A stretch of 21,497 bases of DNA from JBDRGC01 sp043818215 (GTDB lineage: Bacteria; Chloroflexota; Anaerolineae; Anaerolineales; UBA11858), in assembly GCA_043818215.1 (NCBI GenBank), contig JBDRGC010000370.1, forward strand, positions 1-21,497, given 5' to 3'. This document shows, piece by piece, positions 7,513 through 14,841 of the stretch (position 1 is its first letter; each line of letters opens with the position of its first letter). The position numbers and the translations under genes were made by a program. Below the pieces are notes generated by a model. The model was not told the DNA's origin. It saw only the letters and a list, made by a program, of their open reading frames with translations, and searched no databases.

Positions 7513-7516
7513 TTTT
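7482..7516 (+). terminator. Intrinsic terminator of the small RNA
   Basis: Stem CCGTCC (7482-7487) with GGGCGG (7499-7504), one pair being T-G, and loop GTATCAATTAT. TTTTTGTTTTTT (7505-7516) follows directly. This is the clearest intrinsic terminator in the window, and it lies 106 bp before the NACHT start codon. Confidence 0.75.
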
Positions 7517-7574
7517 CATGCTGCCGCAAATAAATACGGAGGAAAAATTGCAGTAGCGCAATTTCATAGCTACC

Positions 7575-7607
7575 AGACCTACCAGGTTTCAAAAACCTGG
7601 TAGGTCT
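7575..7607. repeat. Perfect 15-bp inverted repeat before the NACHT gene (copy 1)
   Basis: AGACCTACCAGGTTT (7575-7589), loop CAA, AAACCTGGTAGGTCT (7593-7607). It ends 15 bp before the start codon, so it would fold in the leader close to the ribosome binding region. A sister copy at 14349-14381 has a compensating A-T to T-A change in the stem. Confidence 0.75.
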
Positions 7608-7622
7608 AAAGGCGAGTGAATT

Positions 7623-10469
7623 ATGAGTGAAGATAAAGACCTGCAAGCAGAAAACGAACGCTTGAGAGCGGAGTTAGCGGGCATTAAAAATGCCCGCGCC
7701 GACCACGGCAGCGCCATCGCCCAAGGCGAAGGGGCCACCGCACTGGCCGAAGGCGCAACCCAGGTTAACACCGCAGGCGGCCCCGCCGTATTGAGAGATG
7801 TCAACGCCGGGCAGGATGCTGTGATGGGCGACAAAATCACCGCTAAAACCGTGATCGTCAATAAGAAGGGCACCAAAGTCTTCATCGGTGAGCAGCCCAT
7901 CGAAATCACCGCGGTCAACCGGGAATCTATTTTGGGCAAATACCTGGCCTACCTGATCGCTCGCAACCGCTACTTGCAGTTGCAGGGCATCCGCTCCGGG
8001 GGCAAGCTGGTCAATATCGAACTCGAAGAAATTTATATCACCCTGCGGGCCACGCAGCAACGCAGCCCGGCAGCAGATCAAGACTGGCTGGCCGCCGAAG
8101 CTGCTTTTGCGCCCGGTGAACGCGTACGGCTTCCGATGGGACGCGGCTCGGTGGTCGAAACTGTGCATGTCGATCAGGCCCTGGCTACCCACCGCCACCT
8201 TGCCATTTTGGGCGATCCCGGCAGCGGCAAAACCACTCTCATGCGCTATCTGGCCCTGCAATATGCCCGCGATCTGGCCCAGAAAACCAGCGGCGTACAG
8301 GCTCGCTTGGGACTGGACGAATCCGGCTTCCTGCCCATCCTGATCTCCCTGCGCCAGGTAGGAGCCTTTCTGCGCAGCCGCCACCCCCACGATGACGGCA
8401 CCGACGGTCATGCCCTGTTTCTCGAATACATCCGCAGCGCTTTCCGCAGCGAGCGCATCCCCTTGCCGGATGATTTCTTCGATGAATACCTGACCAGCGG
8501 CCGCGCCGCGATCCTGCTGGATGGCCTGGACGAAGTTGCCGACCCCGACCTGCGGCGGCGGGTTTCCCGATTGGTGGAGGCCTTCACCACGGCCTACGCC
8601 CAATGTCGCTTCGTGGTGACCAGCCGGGTGGTGGGCTACACCGGCGCGGCCCGGCTGGGAGGCGATTATGCCCTCTCCACGGTGCGCGATTTCACGCTCA
8701 AAGATGTCGAAAATTTCCTATCCCACTGGCATCGTCTGGTCGCCGTGGGGCAGATGGGAGCGGAAGAAAGCGCCCTGCACTACGCCGCCGACCAGACCGC
8801 CCAGTTGATGGCCGCCATCCGCGGCAACGAGCGCATCCGTGCTCTGGCGATCAACCCCCTGATGTTGACCGTCATCGCACTGGTACACCGTGACCGGGTC
8901 AAGCTGCCTGACCGGCGCGCCGAACTCTACGCCGAAGCCGTGGATGTGCTACTGGGCAAATGGGACGAAGCCCGCGGCGTGCGCGAGATCGCCGTGCTGG
9001 CGGATGCCCCCTTCGATACCGGCGACAAACGCCTGATGCTGCAAGCCATGGCCCTGCAGATGCAGGAGAACCAACAAAAGGAGATTGCCACCGAAGACCT
9101 GCGCCGCCTGCTGGCCGAGATGTTTGCCGAGATGCTGGCCGACAAACGCGGCGTGCGCAAAGCAGTAGAGCGTTTCCAGCGCGTCATCGAGGAGCGCACT
9201 GGCCTGCTGGTGGCCCGCGGCGAAGGCATTTACGCCTTCTCGCACCTGACCTTTCAGGAATACCTGGCCGCCCTGGCTATTGCGGCCCGCGACGATTATG
9301 TAGCCTACACCCTGGCCCGCTGCGGGGAGGCCTGGTGGCGCGAAGTGACCCTGCTGGAAGCCGGTTATTTGAGTATGCAAAGCAAAGAGCGCACCACCCG
9401 CCTGATAAGAGCGATTGCAGAGAAAAAAGAAGAACCAGAGCTGTATTACAATCTGTTATTAGCGGTTGAGTGTGTGAGAGATGTAAGTGACAATCGTGTA
9501 GCTGGTGGGCTTGGTAAAGAATTACAGGGACGATTACGGGCTGAATTCGAGTCTCAGGGTTTAATGGGTTTCCTACCCGCAAAAAAACGTCGTCGTATCG
9601 CGGCGGCTACTGCATTGGCAAAAATTGGTGGTGCAACGGAATATTGGACAAAGCCATTCGGCGAACCAGAGTGGGCCACGATCCCCGCTGGCGAATTCTG
9701 GATGGGCGGGGATGGCAAATACGATGGCAAACCCATTCACAAAGTCAATCTGGATGCCTTTCAAATCGCGCGTGTCCCGATCACCAATGCCCAATACGCC
9801 CTGTTCGTCAAAGCCGCTGAACACGATCCCCCATCATATTGGGACGAAGGCCGCCCGCCAAAAGGCAAAGAAAGCCACCCGGTAGTGTATGTCACCTGGC
9901 ACGATGCCATCGCCTACTGCCAGTGGTTGAGCAAAGTCACCGGCAAAAATATCAGCCTGCCATCCGAAGCGGAGTGGGAGAAAGCTGCGCGCGGTGACAA
10001 AGACCAGCGTGCTTATCCCTGGGGCGAGAATTTTGAATCCACGCGTTGCAATACCAGTGAACTTGGCCTGGGCGACACCACCCCCGTGGGCATCTTCATC
10101 GAAGGTGCCAGCCCCTACGTTGTGCTGGATTTGAGCGGCAATGTCTGGGAGTGGACCCGCAGCATTAGGGATAACGAGAAATACCCTTACCCCTATGATC
10201 CCAATGATGGCCGCGAAAACCTGGGATCAAGCTCGGCTCGCGTGGTGCGGGGGGGCGCTTTCAGCAACAATCAAGACCTCGCCGGTTGCGCCTGCCGCTA
10301 CGGCAGCGGCTACCTCGTTCCCGGGTACAGGTTCGACCGCGGCGGTTTTCGGGTGGTAGTGAGTGAGTTCTCCTGCGCAGCATCCCCTTTGGGTGCTTTC
10401 TTCTGCTTCTTGACGCTGTACTCTGGTATCTCTGTACTCTGTATCTCCCCCCCTACGGGGACGATGTGA
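7623..10469 (+). CDS. NACHT (STAND) NTPase with C-terminal FGE/C-type-lectin-fold domain; likely DGR target protein
   Basis: A 948-residue protein. Residues 1-25 look coiled-coil (LQAENERLRAELAG). Residues 28-70 are Gly/Ala-rich and repetitive. A linker with the NACHT-associated pattern YLAYLIARNRYLQLQGI (107-123) leads to the NACHT domain: Walker A GDPGSGKTTL (197-206, K203), Walker B ILLDGLDEV (297-305) and sensor FVVTSR (330-335). FSHLTFQEYLAA (539-550) is typical of the helical region after NACHT. Residues 682-914 form a formylglycine-generating-enzyme-like domain: WATIPAGEFWMGG, PITNAQYALFVKA, LPSEAEWEKAARG, LDLSGNVWEWTRS and RVVRGGAFSNNQD. This fold is the usual scaffold of DGR-diversified proteins, and the last 35 codons of the fold show the NNY signature. 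A hydrophobic 34-residue tail of unknown role follows. The start has a weak GGCGAG site. STAND proteins act as sensors and signal switches; the ligand would be bound by the variable C-terminus. Confidence 0.92.
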   Translation: MSEDKDLQAENERLRAELAGIKNARADHGSAIAQGEGATALAEGATQVNTAGGPAVLRDVNAGQDAVMGDKITAKTVIVNKKGTKVFIGEQPIEITAVNRESILGKYLAYLIARNRYLQLQGIRSGGKLVNIELEEIYITLRATQQRSPAADQDWLAAEAAFAPGERVRLPMGRGSVVETVHVDQALATHRHLAILGDPGSGKTTLMRYLALQYARDLAQKTSGVQARLGLDESGFLPILISLRQVGAFLRSRHPHDDGTDGHALFLEYIRSAFRSERIPLPDDFFDEYLTSGRAAILLDGLDEVADPDLRRRVSRLVEAFTTAYAQCRFVVTSRVVGYTGAARLGGDYALSTVRDFTLKDVENFLSHWHRLVAVGQMGAEESALHYAADQTAQLMAAIRGNERIRALAINPLMLTVIALVHRDRVKLPDRRAELYAEAVDVLLGKWDEARGVREIAVLADAPFDTGDKRLMLQAMALQMQENQQKEIATEDLRRLLAEMFAEMLADKRGVRKAVERFQRVIEERTGLLVARGEGIYAFSHLTFQEYLAALAIAARDDYVAYTLARCGEAWWREVTLLEAGYLSMQSKERTTRLIRAIAEKKEEPELYYNLLLAVECVRDVSDNRVAGGLGKELQGRLRAEFESQGLMGFLPAKKRRRIAAATALAKIGGATEYWTKPFGEPEWATIPAGEFWMGGDGKYDGKPIHKVNLDAFQIARVPITNAQYALFVKAAEHDPPSYWDEGRPPKGKESHPVVYVTWHDAIAYCQWLSKVTGKNISLPSEAEWEKAARGDKDQRAYPWGENFESTRCNTSELGLGDTTPVGIFIEGASPYVVLDLSGNVWEWTRSIRDNEKYPYPYDPNDGRENLGSSSARVVRGGAFSNNQDLAGCACRYGSGYLVPGYRFDRGGFRVVVSEFSCAASPLGAFFCFLTLYSGISVLCISPPTGTM
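10263..10372 (+). other. Putative DGR variable region (VR) and IMH-like end
   Basis: Codons for residues 881-910 sit in the ligand-binding end of the C-type-lectin-like fold. At positions where FGE relatives usually carry Asn, the residues here are L, Y, G, S, G, Y, L, V, Y, F, D, R and G. All 13 of those codons end in C or T (CTC, TAC, GGC, AGC, GGC, TAC, CTC, GTT, TAC, TTC, GAC, CGC, GGC). That is what adenine-specific mutagenesis of AAC/AAT template codons produces. The following bases, GGTTTTCGGGTGGTAGTGAG (10344-10363), are the expected invariant end. CTGCGCAG (10373-10380) and a hairpin (10380-10396) follow, similar in placement to the structures downstream of known VRs. No template repeat or reverse transcriptase is in the window. 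Confidence 0.7.
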
Positions 10470-10670
10470 ATCTCTGGTTTTTCTCTGGCTTTTAAACGCG
10501 AATTTTTTCGGGAGGCTGTTTTGAGCGGTCAAGAAATGCCTATCTTTAGCCGTACTTTTGATTTTCTCACTTGGCTGCTGCCGGTGACTAATAGCTTCCC
10601 TAGAGCGCACCGGTTTTCTTTCACCCATCGTTTGCTGAGGGCTGCCTTTTGGTTTTGGCCCCGCTAAAAT

Positions 10671-10889
10671 AAATGACAACGAATTTCAAAGGATGCCGCG
10701 AATTTAACTCAACCAATTCGCGCTATCCTTTATAATTTGTTGCGCAGTGCTGTGCCCTCTACAGTATTATATTCTGTCCAGCAAAAAATGACAGCGAATA
10801 GGGCAGGATGCCGCGAATTGAACACTATCCATTCGCGCTATCCTTTGAAATTTGTTGCGCAGTGCTGTGCTTTTTACAGTATTATATTC
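10671..10889. repeat. Tandem 104-bp direct repeat with conserved hairpin
   Basis: Copy 1 is 10671-10774 and copy 2 is 10786-10889. I count 88 identities in 104 with no gap; the period is 115 bp. Each copy folds into a long hairpin: AGGAT, internal loop, CGCGAAT ... ATTCGCG, internal loop, ATCCT. Outer arms CAAC/GTTG are kept as CAGC/GTTG by a wobble pair. Each ends with ACAGTATTATATTC, and a third copy of that 14-mer follows at 10898-10911. The repeat lies in the gap before the HerA gene. It may carry promoters (TATTAT), an operator or a structured RNA. The rest of the gap, 10470-10670, holds no gene I can support. Confidence 0.85.
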
Positions 10890-10979
10890 GTAACCGTACA
10901 GTATTATATTCACAAATGTTTCCTTTTGTTTTCCTTCGTGTTACTTCGTGCCCTTAGTGGTAATGGATTGAGGCATCTA

Positions 10980-12677
10980 ATGAAAAATCAAGCACATATT
11001 GGATACATTGTCGGCGGGGGTCTGAAGGGGAATCTGCGCGTCCGCCTCACCGTCCCCTCGCAGGATGTGCAGGAGGGAGCCTTCGTGGTCATCGAGAGCG
11101 GCGACTGGCAATTCTACGGACTGGTGACCGACCTGCAATTAGGGGCCATCGATCCCCGCTTTGCAGACGAACAAAGTGAGAGCCGCTTTCCGCCCAATAT
11201 TGCCGGGCTGCTCCACGGACAGACGCTCTACACCAATTTAGAAGTGCTCCCCGCCCTGATGCTGGAGCGCGGCCCCGAAGTGGACTCGCCCGAATACCCG
11301 CAATGGGCCGCCGCCATCGATGCCGGGCTGCACGCCAAGCCTCGCCCCCTGCCTGTCAAAACCGTGCCGCCGCACCACGCCCTCGTCCGCATGGCCTCGC
11401 CGGGTGACATCGCCGAGATATTTGGCAAAGACGAGAAGGGCAATCTTGTGATCGGCCATACCCGCGAACAGGGACATCCCGTGCGCATCAACCTGGGCAG
11501 ATTCGTGCAGCGTTCAGCGGGCATATTCGGCGCCACAGGAACCGGCAAATCCTTCCTGACCCGCATCGTGCTGGCCGGGTTGATTCACTACAACGCCGCC
11601 TCGGTGCTGGTTTTCGATATGCACAACGAGTACGGCTTCGATGACACCGCCTCCGACACCGGAGAACGCGTCATTGGTCTGAAGACCAAATTCCGCTCAC
11701 GGGTGCGGGTGGTCGGGCTGGGGCGTGGGGCGCAGATCCGCGACCAAAACCCCGACTTCCATCTGGAAATCGCCATGCGCGATATCCGCCCTACCGACAT
11801 CGAACTGCTCACTCGCGAACTCAACCTGCGCGAGACCACCCCCACGACGCTGGACGCGCTGGTCAAAACCTTCGGGAGCGAGGGTTGGTTTTCCGCCTTC
11901 CGCAATATGACCACCGAAGTGTGGACAGACGAAGACGGCAAGAAATCCCCTGCTCCCGGCAGCGTGGCAGCCTGGGCCAATGCCGAGGGCGTCAACGTGA
12001 TGGCCGCCGAGGGGTTGCACAACAAACTGCGCCGCGTTTTCAACCTGCCCTACGTGGTCGAGGAACCCGCCGCCGATGGCATCCGCGAGATAGTCAAGGC
12101 ATTGGAAGCCGGGCAGCATATCGTACTCTCCTTCGGCAAACACGAGCGCGACTTAGATTACCTGCTGGTTAGCAACCTGCTGACCCGCAAGATACGTGCG
12201 GCCTGGGAACAGCGCACCAACGAATTCCGCTCTTCGGGTAAGGACGAACCCCGCCCCTTGGTGATTGTTATCGAGGAGGCTCACAAGCTGCTCAACCGCG
12301 AAATGGCCGGGCAGACCACTTTCAGCACCATTGCCCGCGAAATGCGCAAATACTACGTCACCCTGCTGATCATCGACCAGCGGCCCTCGCAGATTTACGA
12401 CGAGGTCATGTCGCAGTTGGGGACGCGCATCTCAGGCTGGCTGGGCGATGACGACGATGTCCGGGCGGTGCTCTCGGGTCTCTCGGGCCGCGATGCCCTG
12501 CGGGGGATGCTGGCCCGTTTGCAGCCCCAGCAAGAAGTGCTCCTGCTAGGGTGGGGAGTCCCCATGCCGCTGCCGGTCAAATCACGCCGCTACGATGACG
12601 CGTTTTGGGATGAATTGTTGGGGACGCACAAATCCAAGCGCAGTGAACAGGACATATTGGAAGAATTAGGATTTTGA
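10980..12677 (+). CDS. HerA/DUF87-family hexameric ATPase
   Basis: A 565-residue ATPase of the HerA-FtsK superfamily. The N-terminal 1-175 resembles the HerA beta-barrel region (HIGYIVGGGLKGNLRVRL). Walker A is GATGTGKSFLTR (184-195, K190). FDMHNEYGF (212-220) follows it. Walker B is LVIVIEEAHKLL (427-438, E432/E433), and DQRPSQI (466-472) holds a probable sensor arginine. These proteins pump or unwind double-stranded DNA and usually work with a nuclease such as NurA. I chose ATG 10980 because TTGAGG precedes it and the upstream open frame runs through the tandem repeat. No NurA-like gene is adjacent; the next gene is a metallophosphoesterase that might take that place. A role in DNA repair or phage defence is inference. 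Confidence 0.9.
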   Translation: MKNQAHIGYIVGGGLKGNLRVRLTVPSQDVQEGAFVVIESGDWQFYGLVTDLQLGAIDPRFADEQSESRFPPNIAGLLHGQTLYTNLEVLPALMLERGPEVDSPEYPQWAAAIDAGLHAKPRPLPVKTVPPHHALVRMASPGDIAEIFGKDEKGNLVIGHTREQGHPVRINLGRFVQRSAGIFGATGTGKSFLTRIVLAGLIHYNAASVLVFDMHNEYGFDDTASDTGERVIGLKTKFRSRVRVVGLGRGAQIRDQNPDFHLEIAMRDIRPTDIELLTRELNLRETTPTTLDALVKTFGSEGWFSAFRNMTTEVWTDEDGKKSPAPGSVAAWANAEGVNVMAAEGLHNKLRRVFNLPYVVEEPAADGIREIVKALEAGQHIVLSFGKHERDLDYLLVSNLLTRKIRAAWEQRTNEFRSSGKDEPRPLVIVIEEAHKLLNREMAGQTTFSTIAREMRKYYVTLLIIDQRPSQIYDEVMSQLGTRISGWLGDDDDVRAVLSGLSGRDALRGMLARLQPQQEVLLLGWGVPMPLPVKSRRYDDAFWDELLGTHKSKRSEQDILEELGF

Positions 12678-12680
12678 TCT

Positions 12681-12906
12681 CATCACATAAATGTTTTTTG
12701 CCCCCCAAAGTGCGTCATTTGAATTATGCAGGGTGAAATGAAATTGTAAATGGTGAATTATAAATGGTAAAGGATTGCGGTGGTGTATCCACCTCATTTA
12801 CAATTTACAATTTACAATTCACCATTTACCATTTGGTTTTGTTTGTGCGTTATTCAAATGACGCACAATTTTCCCTTTTGGTGGGCGGAAAATCATTTAT
12901 GCATCA
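12681..12906. mobile_element. 216-bp MITE-like palindromic element with 5-bp target duplication
   Basis: The element proper is 12686-12901. Terminal inverted repeats begin CATAAATG and continue imperfectly (left CCCCCCAAAG, right complement CGCCCACCAAA). They close with a perfect 15-bp inner pair, GTGCGTCATTTGAAT (12710-12724) and its complement (12852-12866). The right arm carries about 10 extra bases. The core is two opposed heptamer arrays (ATTGTAA/ATGGTGA on the left, AATTTAC on the right) around an apex hairpin, GGTGG-TGTAT-CCACC (12779-12793). CATCA flanks it directly on both sides (12681-12685, 12902-12906), as a target-site duplication would. No transposase is encoded. It separates the HerA gene from the phosphoesterase gene. 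Confidence 0.75.
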
Positions 12907-12931
12907 TAGTGTTTTTAGGAAGTAGTATCCC

Positions 12932-14308
12932 ATGCTTGTCATTATCAGCGATCTCCATTTGAAAGATGGTACCTCGGGGGCCAGCATCACCGCAGATGCT
13001 TTTCGCGTCTTTGCCGGACGGCTGCGCGATCAGGCTTACCGGGCCTCCCATCGAACTGGAAGTAAATCCTACCAGCCAATCGAGGTCATAGATCTGGTTT
13101 TATTGGGAGATGTCTTCGACCAAATCCGTTCTGTAAAATGGTTGGAAGAAAATGGGCAGCCGGTGAGTATCCGACCGTGGGACGACCCCAATAGTCCAGA
13201 ATTCATCCGCAAAATACAGACAATCAACGATGACACCTTGAAATATAATACCGAAACCTTTGAAATCTTTAGGCATCTTAGCGAAGGGAGATTAGTTACT
13301 CTTCCACCGGCTGTTAGGGGCGTTCCCGATGAAGACGCCTCGGAACGCATCCCGGTAAAGGTGCGCATCAACTATATGGTCGGAAACCACGATTGGTTTT
13401 TCCACCTGCTCGGCCAAAAATACAATGAGATGCGCCAGAACGTCATCGACGCCATGGGACTCGCCAACCCGGCATCCCCCTTCCCTTACGCCCCCGCTGA
13501 CTCTCCCACGCTGGAAGATGTTCTTGCCCGTCACAAAGTCTTCGCTCGCCACGGCGATTATTTCGACAAGATGAACTACGATGCCGCCCAGGGAAGGAAC
13601 GCGGCCACTTTGGGAGATGCCCTGGCGGTAGAACTGCTCGACCGTTTCCCGTTCGAAGTCAAAAAACAAATGGGGGGTGTGCTGCCCCATCAATTCAGCG
13701 AGGGTCTCAAAGAGCTTTCTAATGTCCGGCCTGCGCTAGTGACTCCGCTGTGGATCGGAAATTTGGTCAACCGTTACGTCGAAAATGCCCAACATGTGGA
13801 TGATATCAAAGCTATCTGGGATGATTTAGTCGAGCGTTTCATTGATCTGGACTTCGTGCGCTCCCACGACCAAAAATTCAAATTCGATATTGTCGATGCC
13901 ATGGAAGGAATTTTGCACCTTTCGAAAGGGCTTCCTTTCGAGACTCTCAATCGCATGATGGGATGGATGGGGGAAAAACTGTGGGGCAACAACGTTTCCA
14001 TTGCTAAACACGCTTTAGAAGAGGAAGCGTTCAAAAAACGTGCGGCGCGTTATATTGTCTATGGGCATACTCACTTCCATGAAGTTGTCCCTCTGGATAC
14101 GTCCCTGGTAAATGGTCAAATCTTCGATCAGATTTACATGAATTCTGGAACCTGGCATTCCTATCATAATTTGACTTTGCACGACCCCAACCAACACAAA
14201 TTCATAGGGATGCAAGTGATGACTTATCTGACCTTTTTCCAAGATGACGAGCGCGAAGGACATCCCTTTGAATCCTGGTCGGGATCGCTAGCAATGCCAA
14301 CGGGTTGA
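12932..14308 (+). CDS. Calcineurin-like metallophosphoesterase
   Basis: A 458-residue protein with all the metal-binding motifs of the family in order: DLH (D7, H9), GDVFD (D60, D63), GNHD (151-154), HGDYFD (H207) and GHTHFH (378-383). It ends with MNSGTWHSYH, which resembles the closing strand of the fold. Such enzymes bind two metal ions and hydrolyse phosphomonoesters or phosphodiesters; Mre11/SbcD nucleases belong to the same superfamily. The long insert between residues 215 and 370 is helical and not one I recognise. The start has AGGAAG at 12917-12922. It is co-directional with the HerA gene, separated only by the 216-bp element, so the two may once have been one operon. The substrate is unknown. 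Confidence 0.85.
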   Translation: MLVIISDLHLKDGTSGASITADAFRVFAGRLRDQAYRASHRTGSKSYQPIEVIDLVLLGDVFDQIRSVKWLEENGQPVSIRPWDDPNSPEFIRKIQTINDDTLKYNTETFEIFRHLSEGRLVTLPPAVRGVPDEDASERIPVKVRINYMVGNHDWFFHLLGQKYNEMRQNVIDAMGLANPASPFPYAPADSPTLEDVLARHKVFARHGDYFDKMNYDAAQGRNAATLGDALAVELLDRFPFEVKKQMGGVLPHQFSEGLKELSNVRPALVTPLWIGNLVNRYVENAQHVDDIKAIWDDLVERFIDLDFVRSHDQKFKFDIVDAMEGILHLSKGLPFETLNRMMGWMGEKLWGNNVSIAKHALEEEAFKKRAARYIVYGHTHFHEVVPLDTSLVNGQIFDQIYMNSGTWHSYHNLTLHDPNQHKFIGMQVMTYLTFFQDDEREGHPFESWSGSLAMPTG

Positions 14309-14309
14309 G

Positions 14310-14341
14310 GGTGTGGGGCGTGGAGGGTGGAGCGTGGAGGG
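14310..14341. repeat. Short heptamer array (GTGGAGG)
   Basis: Three to four units of GCGTGGA/GGGTGGA just after the phosphoesterase stop codon. It is too short to say much, but it matches the heptamer habit of the rest of the window. Confidence 0.55.
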
Positions 14342-14348
14342 TCACACC

Positions 14349-14381
14349 AGACCTTCCAGGTTTTGGAAACCTGGAAGGTTT
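14349..14381. repeat. 15-bp inverted repeat, copy 2
   Basis: AGACCTTCCAGGTTT (14349-14363), loop TGG, AAACCTGGAAGGTTT (14367-14381). It is the same element as 7575-7607 with T-A in place of A-T and one G-T wobble near the base. It is followed by another hairpin, GCGCCG-TCCC-CGGCGC (14388-14403). No T-run follows. Confidence 0.7.
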
Positions 14382-14571
14382 TACCCAGCGCCGTCCCCGG
14401 CGCAACTGGGGCTATCAAACCCGCCGTGGACAGCGTTGGAGCAGTGAATGCCCAAACTAGCAGCTGGTCACCGACACTTTTGCGGTATACTCCTCGTATT
14501 GTGTGGCGCAAAAAACTGAGGGGAACATGATACAATAAAACAAAGCGTTGCTATGCAAAAAGGAGAACCCC

Positions 14572-14841
14572 GTGTCCAGCCTGGATCGCGAAATCGTACT
14601 CAAAACCCTGCGCGGCTATGCCGAAGTAAACCGCATCACCGAAGCCGAACGCCGCGCCCGGCTGAAACATCTCACGGATGACCAGGCGCGGGACGCCTTT
14701 GACGCTCTCAACGACAGCGTCGCCGAAATGAGTGCAGACGAAAAAGCGCGTCTGGCGCAATTCAGGCTGGAACACCACCTGAAAGTCCGTCAAATCATGA
14801 AACTTGTGGCACAGTCGAGGAGATATGAACCCGCGTTTTGA
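14572..14841 (+). CDS. Small helical protein, candidate antitoxin of a nucleotidyltransferase pair
   Basis: An 89-residue, charged, probably all-helical protein (DREIVLKTLRGYAEVNRITE, AERRARLKHLTDDQARDAFD). I chose GTG 14572 because AAGGAG (14560-14565) is 6 bases upstream; an in-frame ATG at 14548 has no such site. TACAAT at 14531-14536 could be a -10 box. The gene overlaps the next one by 17 bases, so translation is probably coupled. Small helical proteins paired this way with MNT/AbiEii-like nucleotidyltransferases usually serve as antitoxins; here that is inferred from context. A short relic of the same sequence lies at 15435-15461. Confidence 0.75.
   Translation: MSSLDREIVLKTLRGYAEVNRITEAERRARLKHLTDDQARDAFDALNDSVAEMSADEKARLAQFRLEHHLKVRQIMKLVAQSRRYEPAF

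Noticed and set aside
7674..8603. 309-residue minus-strand frame opposite the NACHT gene
   Set aside because: It is an antisense shadow of a clearly coding plus-strand domain, with no recognisable motif.
10227..10679. 150-residue minus-strand frame across the end of the NACHT gene and the gap
   Set aside because: The first half (PKPKGSPQQTMGERKPVRS) looks mildly protein-like, but no family is recognised and the rest is antisense to the lectin-fold domain.
10671..10889. Integron attC sites or CRISPR repeat pair
   Set aside because: The hairpins lack the conserved attC core pattern, no integrase or gene cassette is seen, and the 11-bp spacing is far too short for CRISPR.
10470..10979. DGR template repeat or reverse transcriptase downstream of the variable region
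   Set aside because: I looked for an A-rich copy of 10263-10363 and for reverse transcriptase motifs here and in the rest of the window, and found neither.
12780..12962. 60-residue plus-strand frame before the phosphoesterase
   Set aside because: It lies inside the 216-bp palindromic element and overlaps the true start of the phosphoesterase in another frame.
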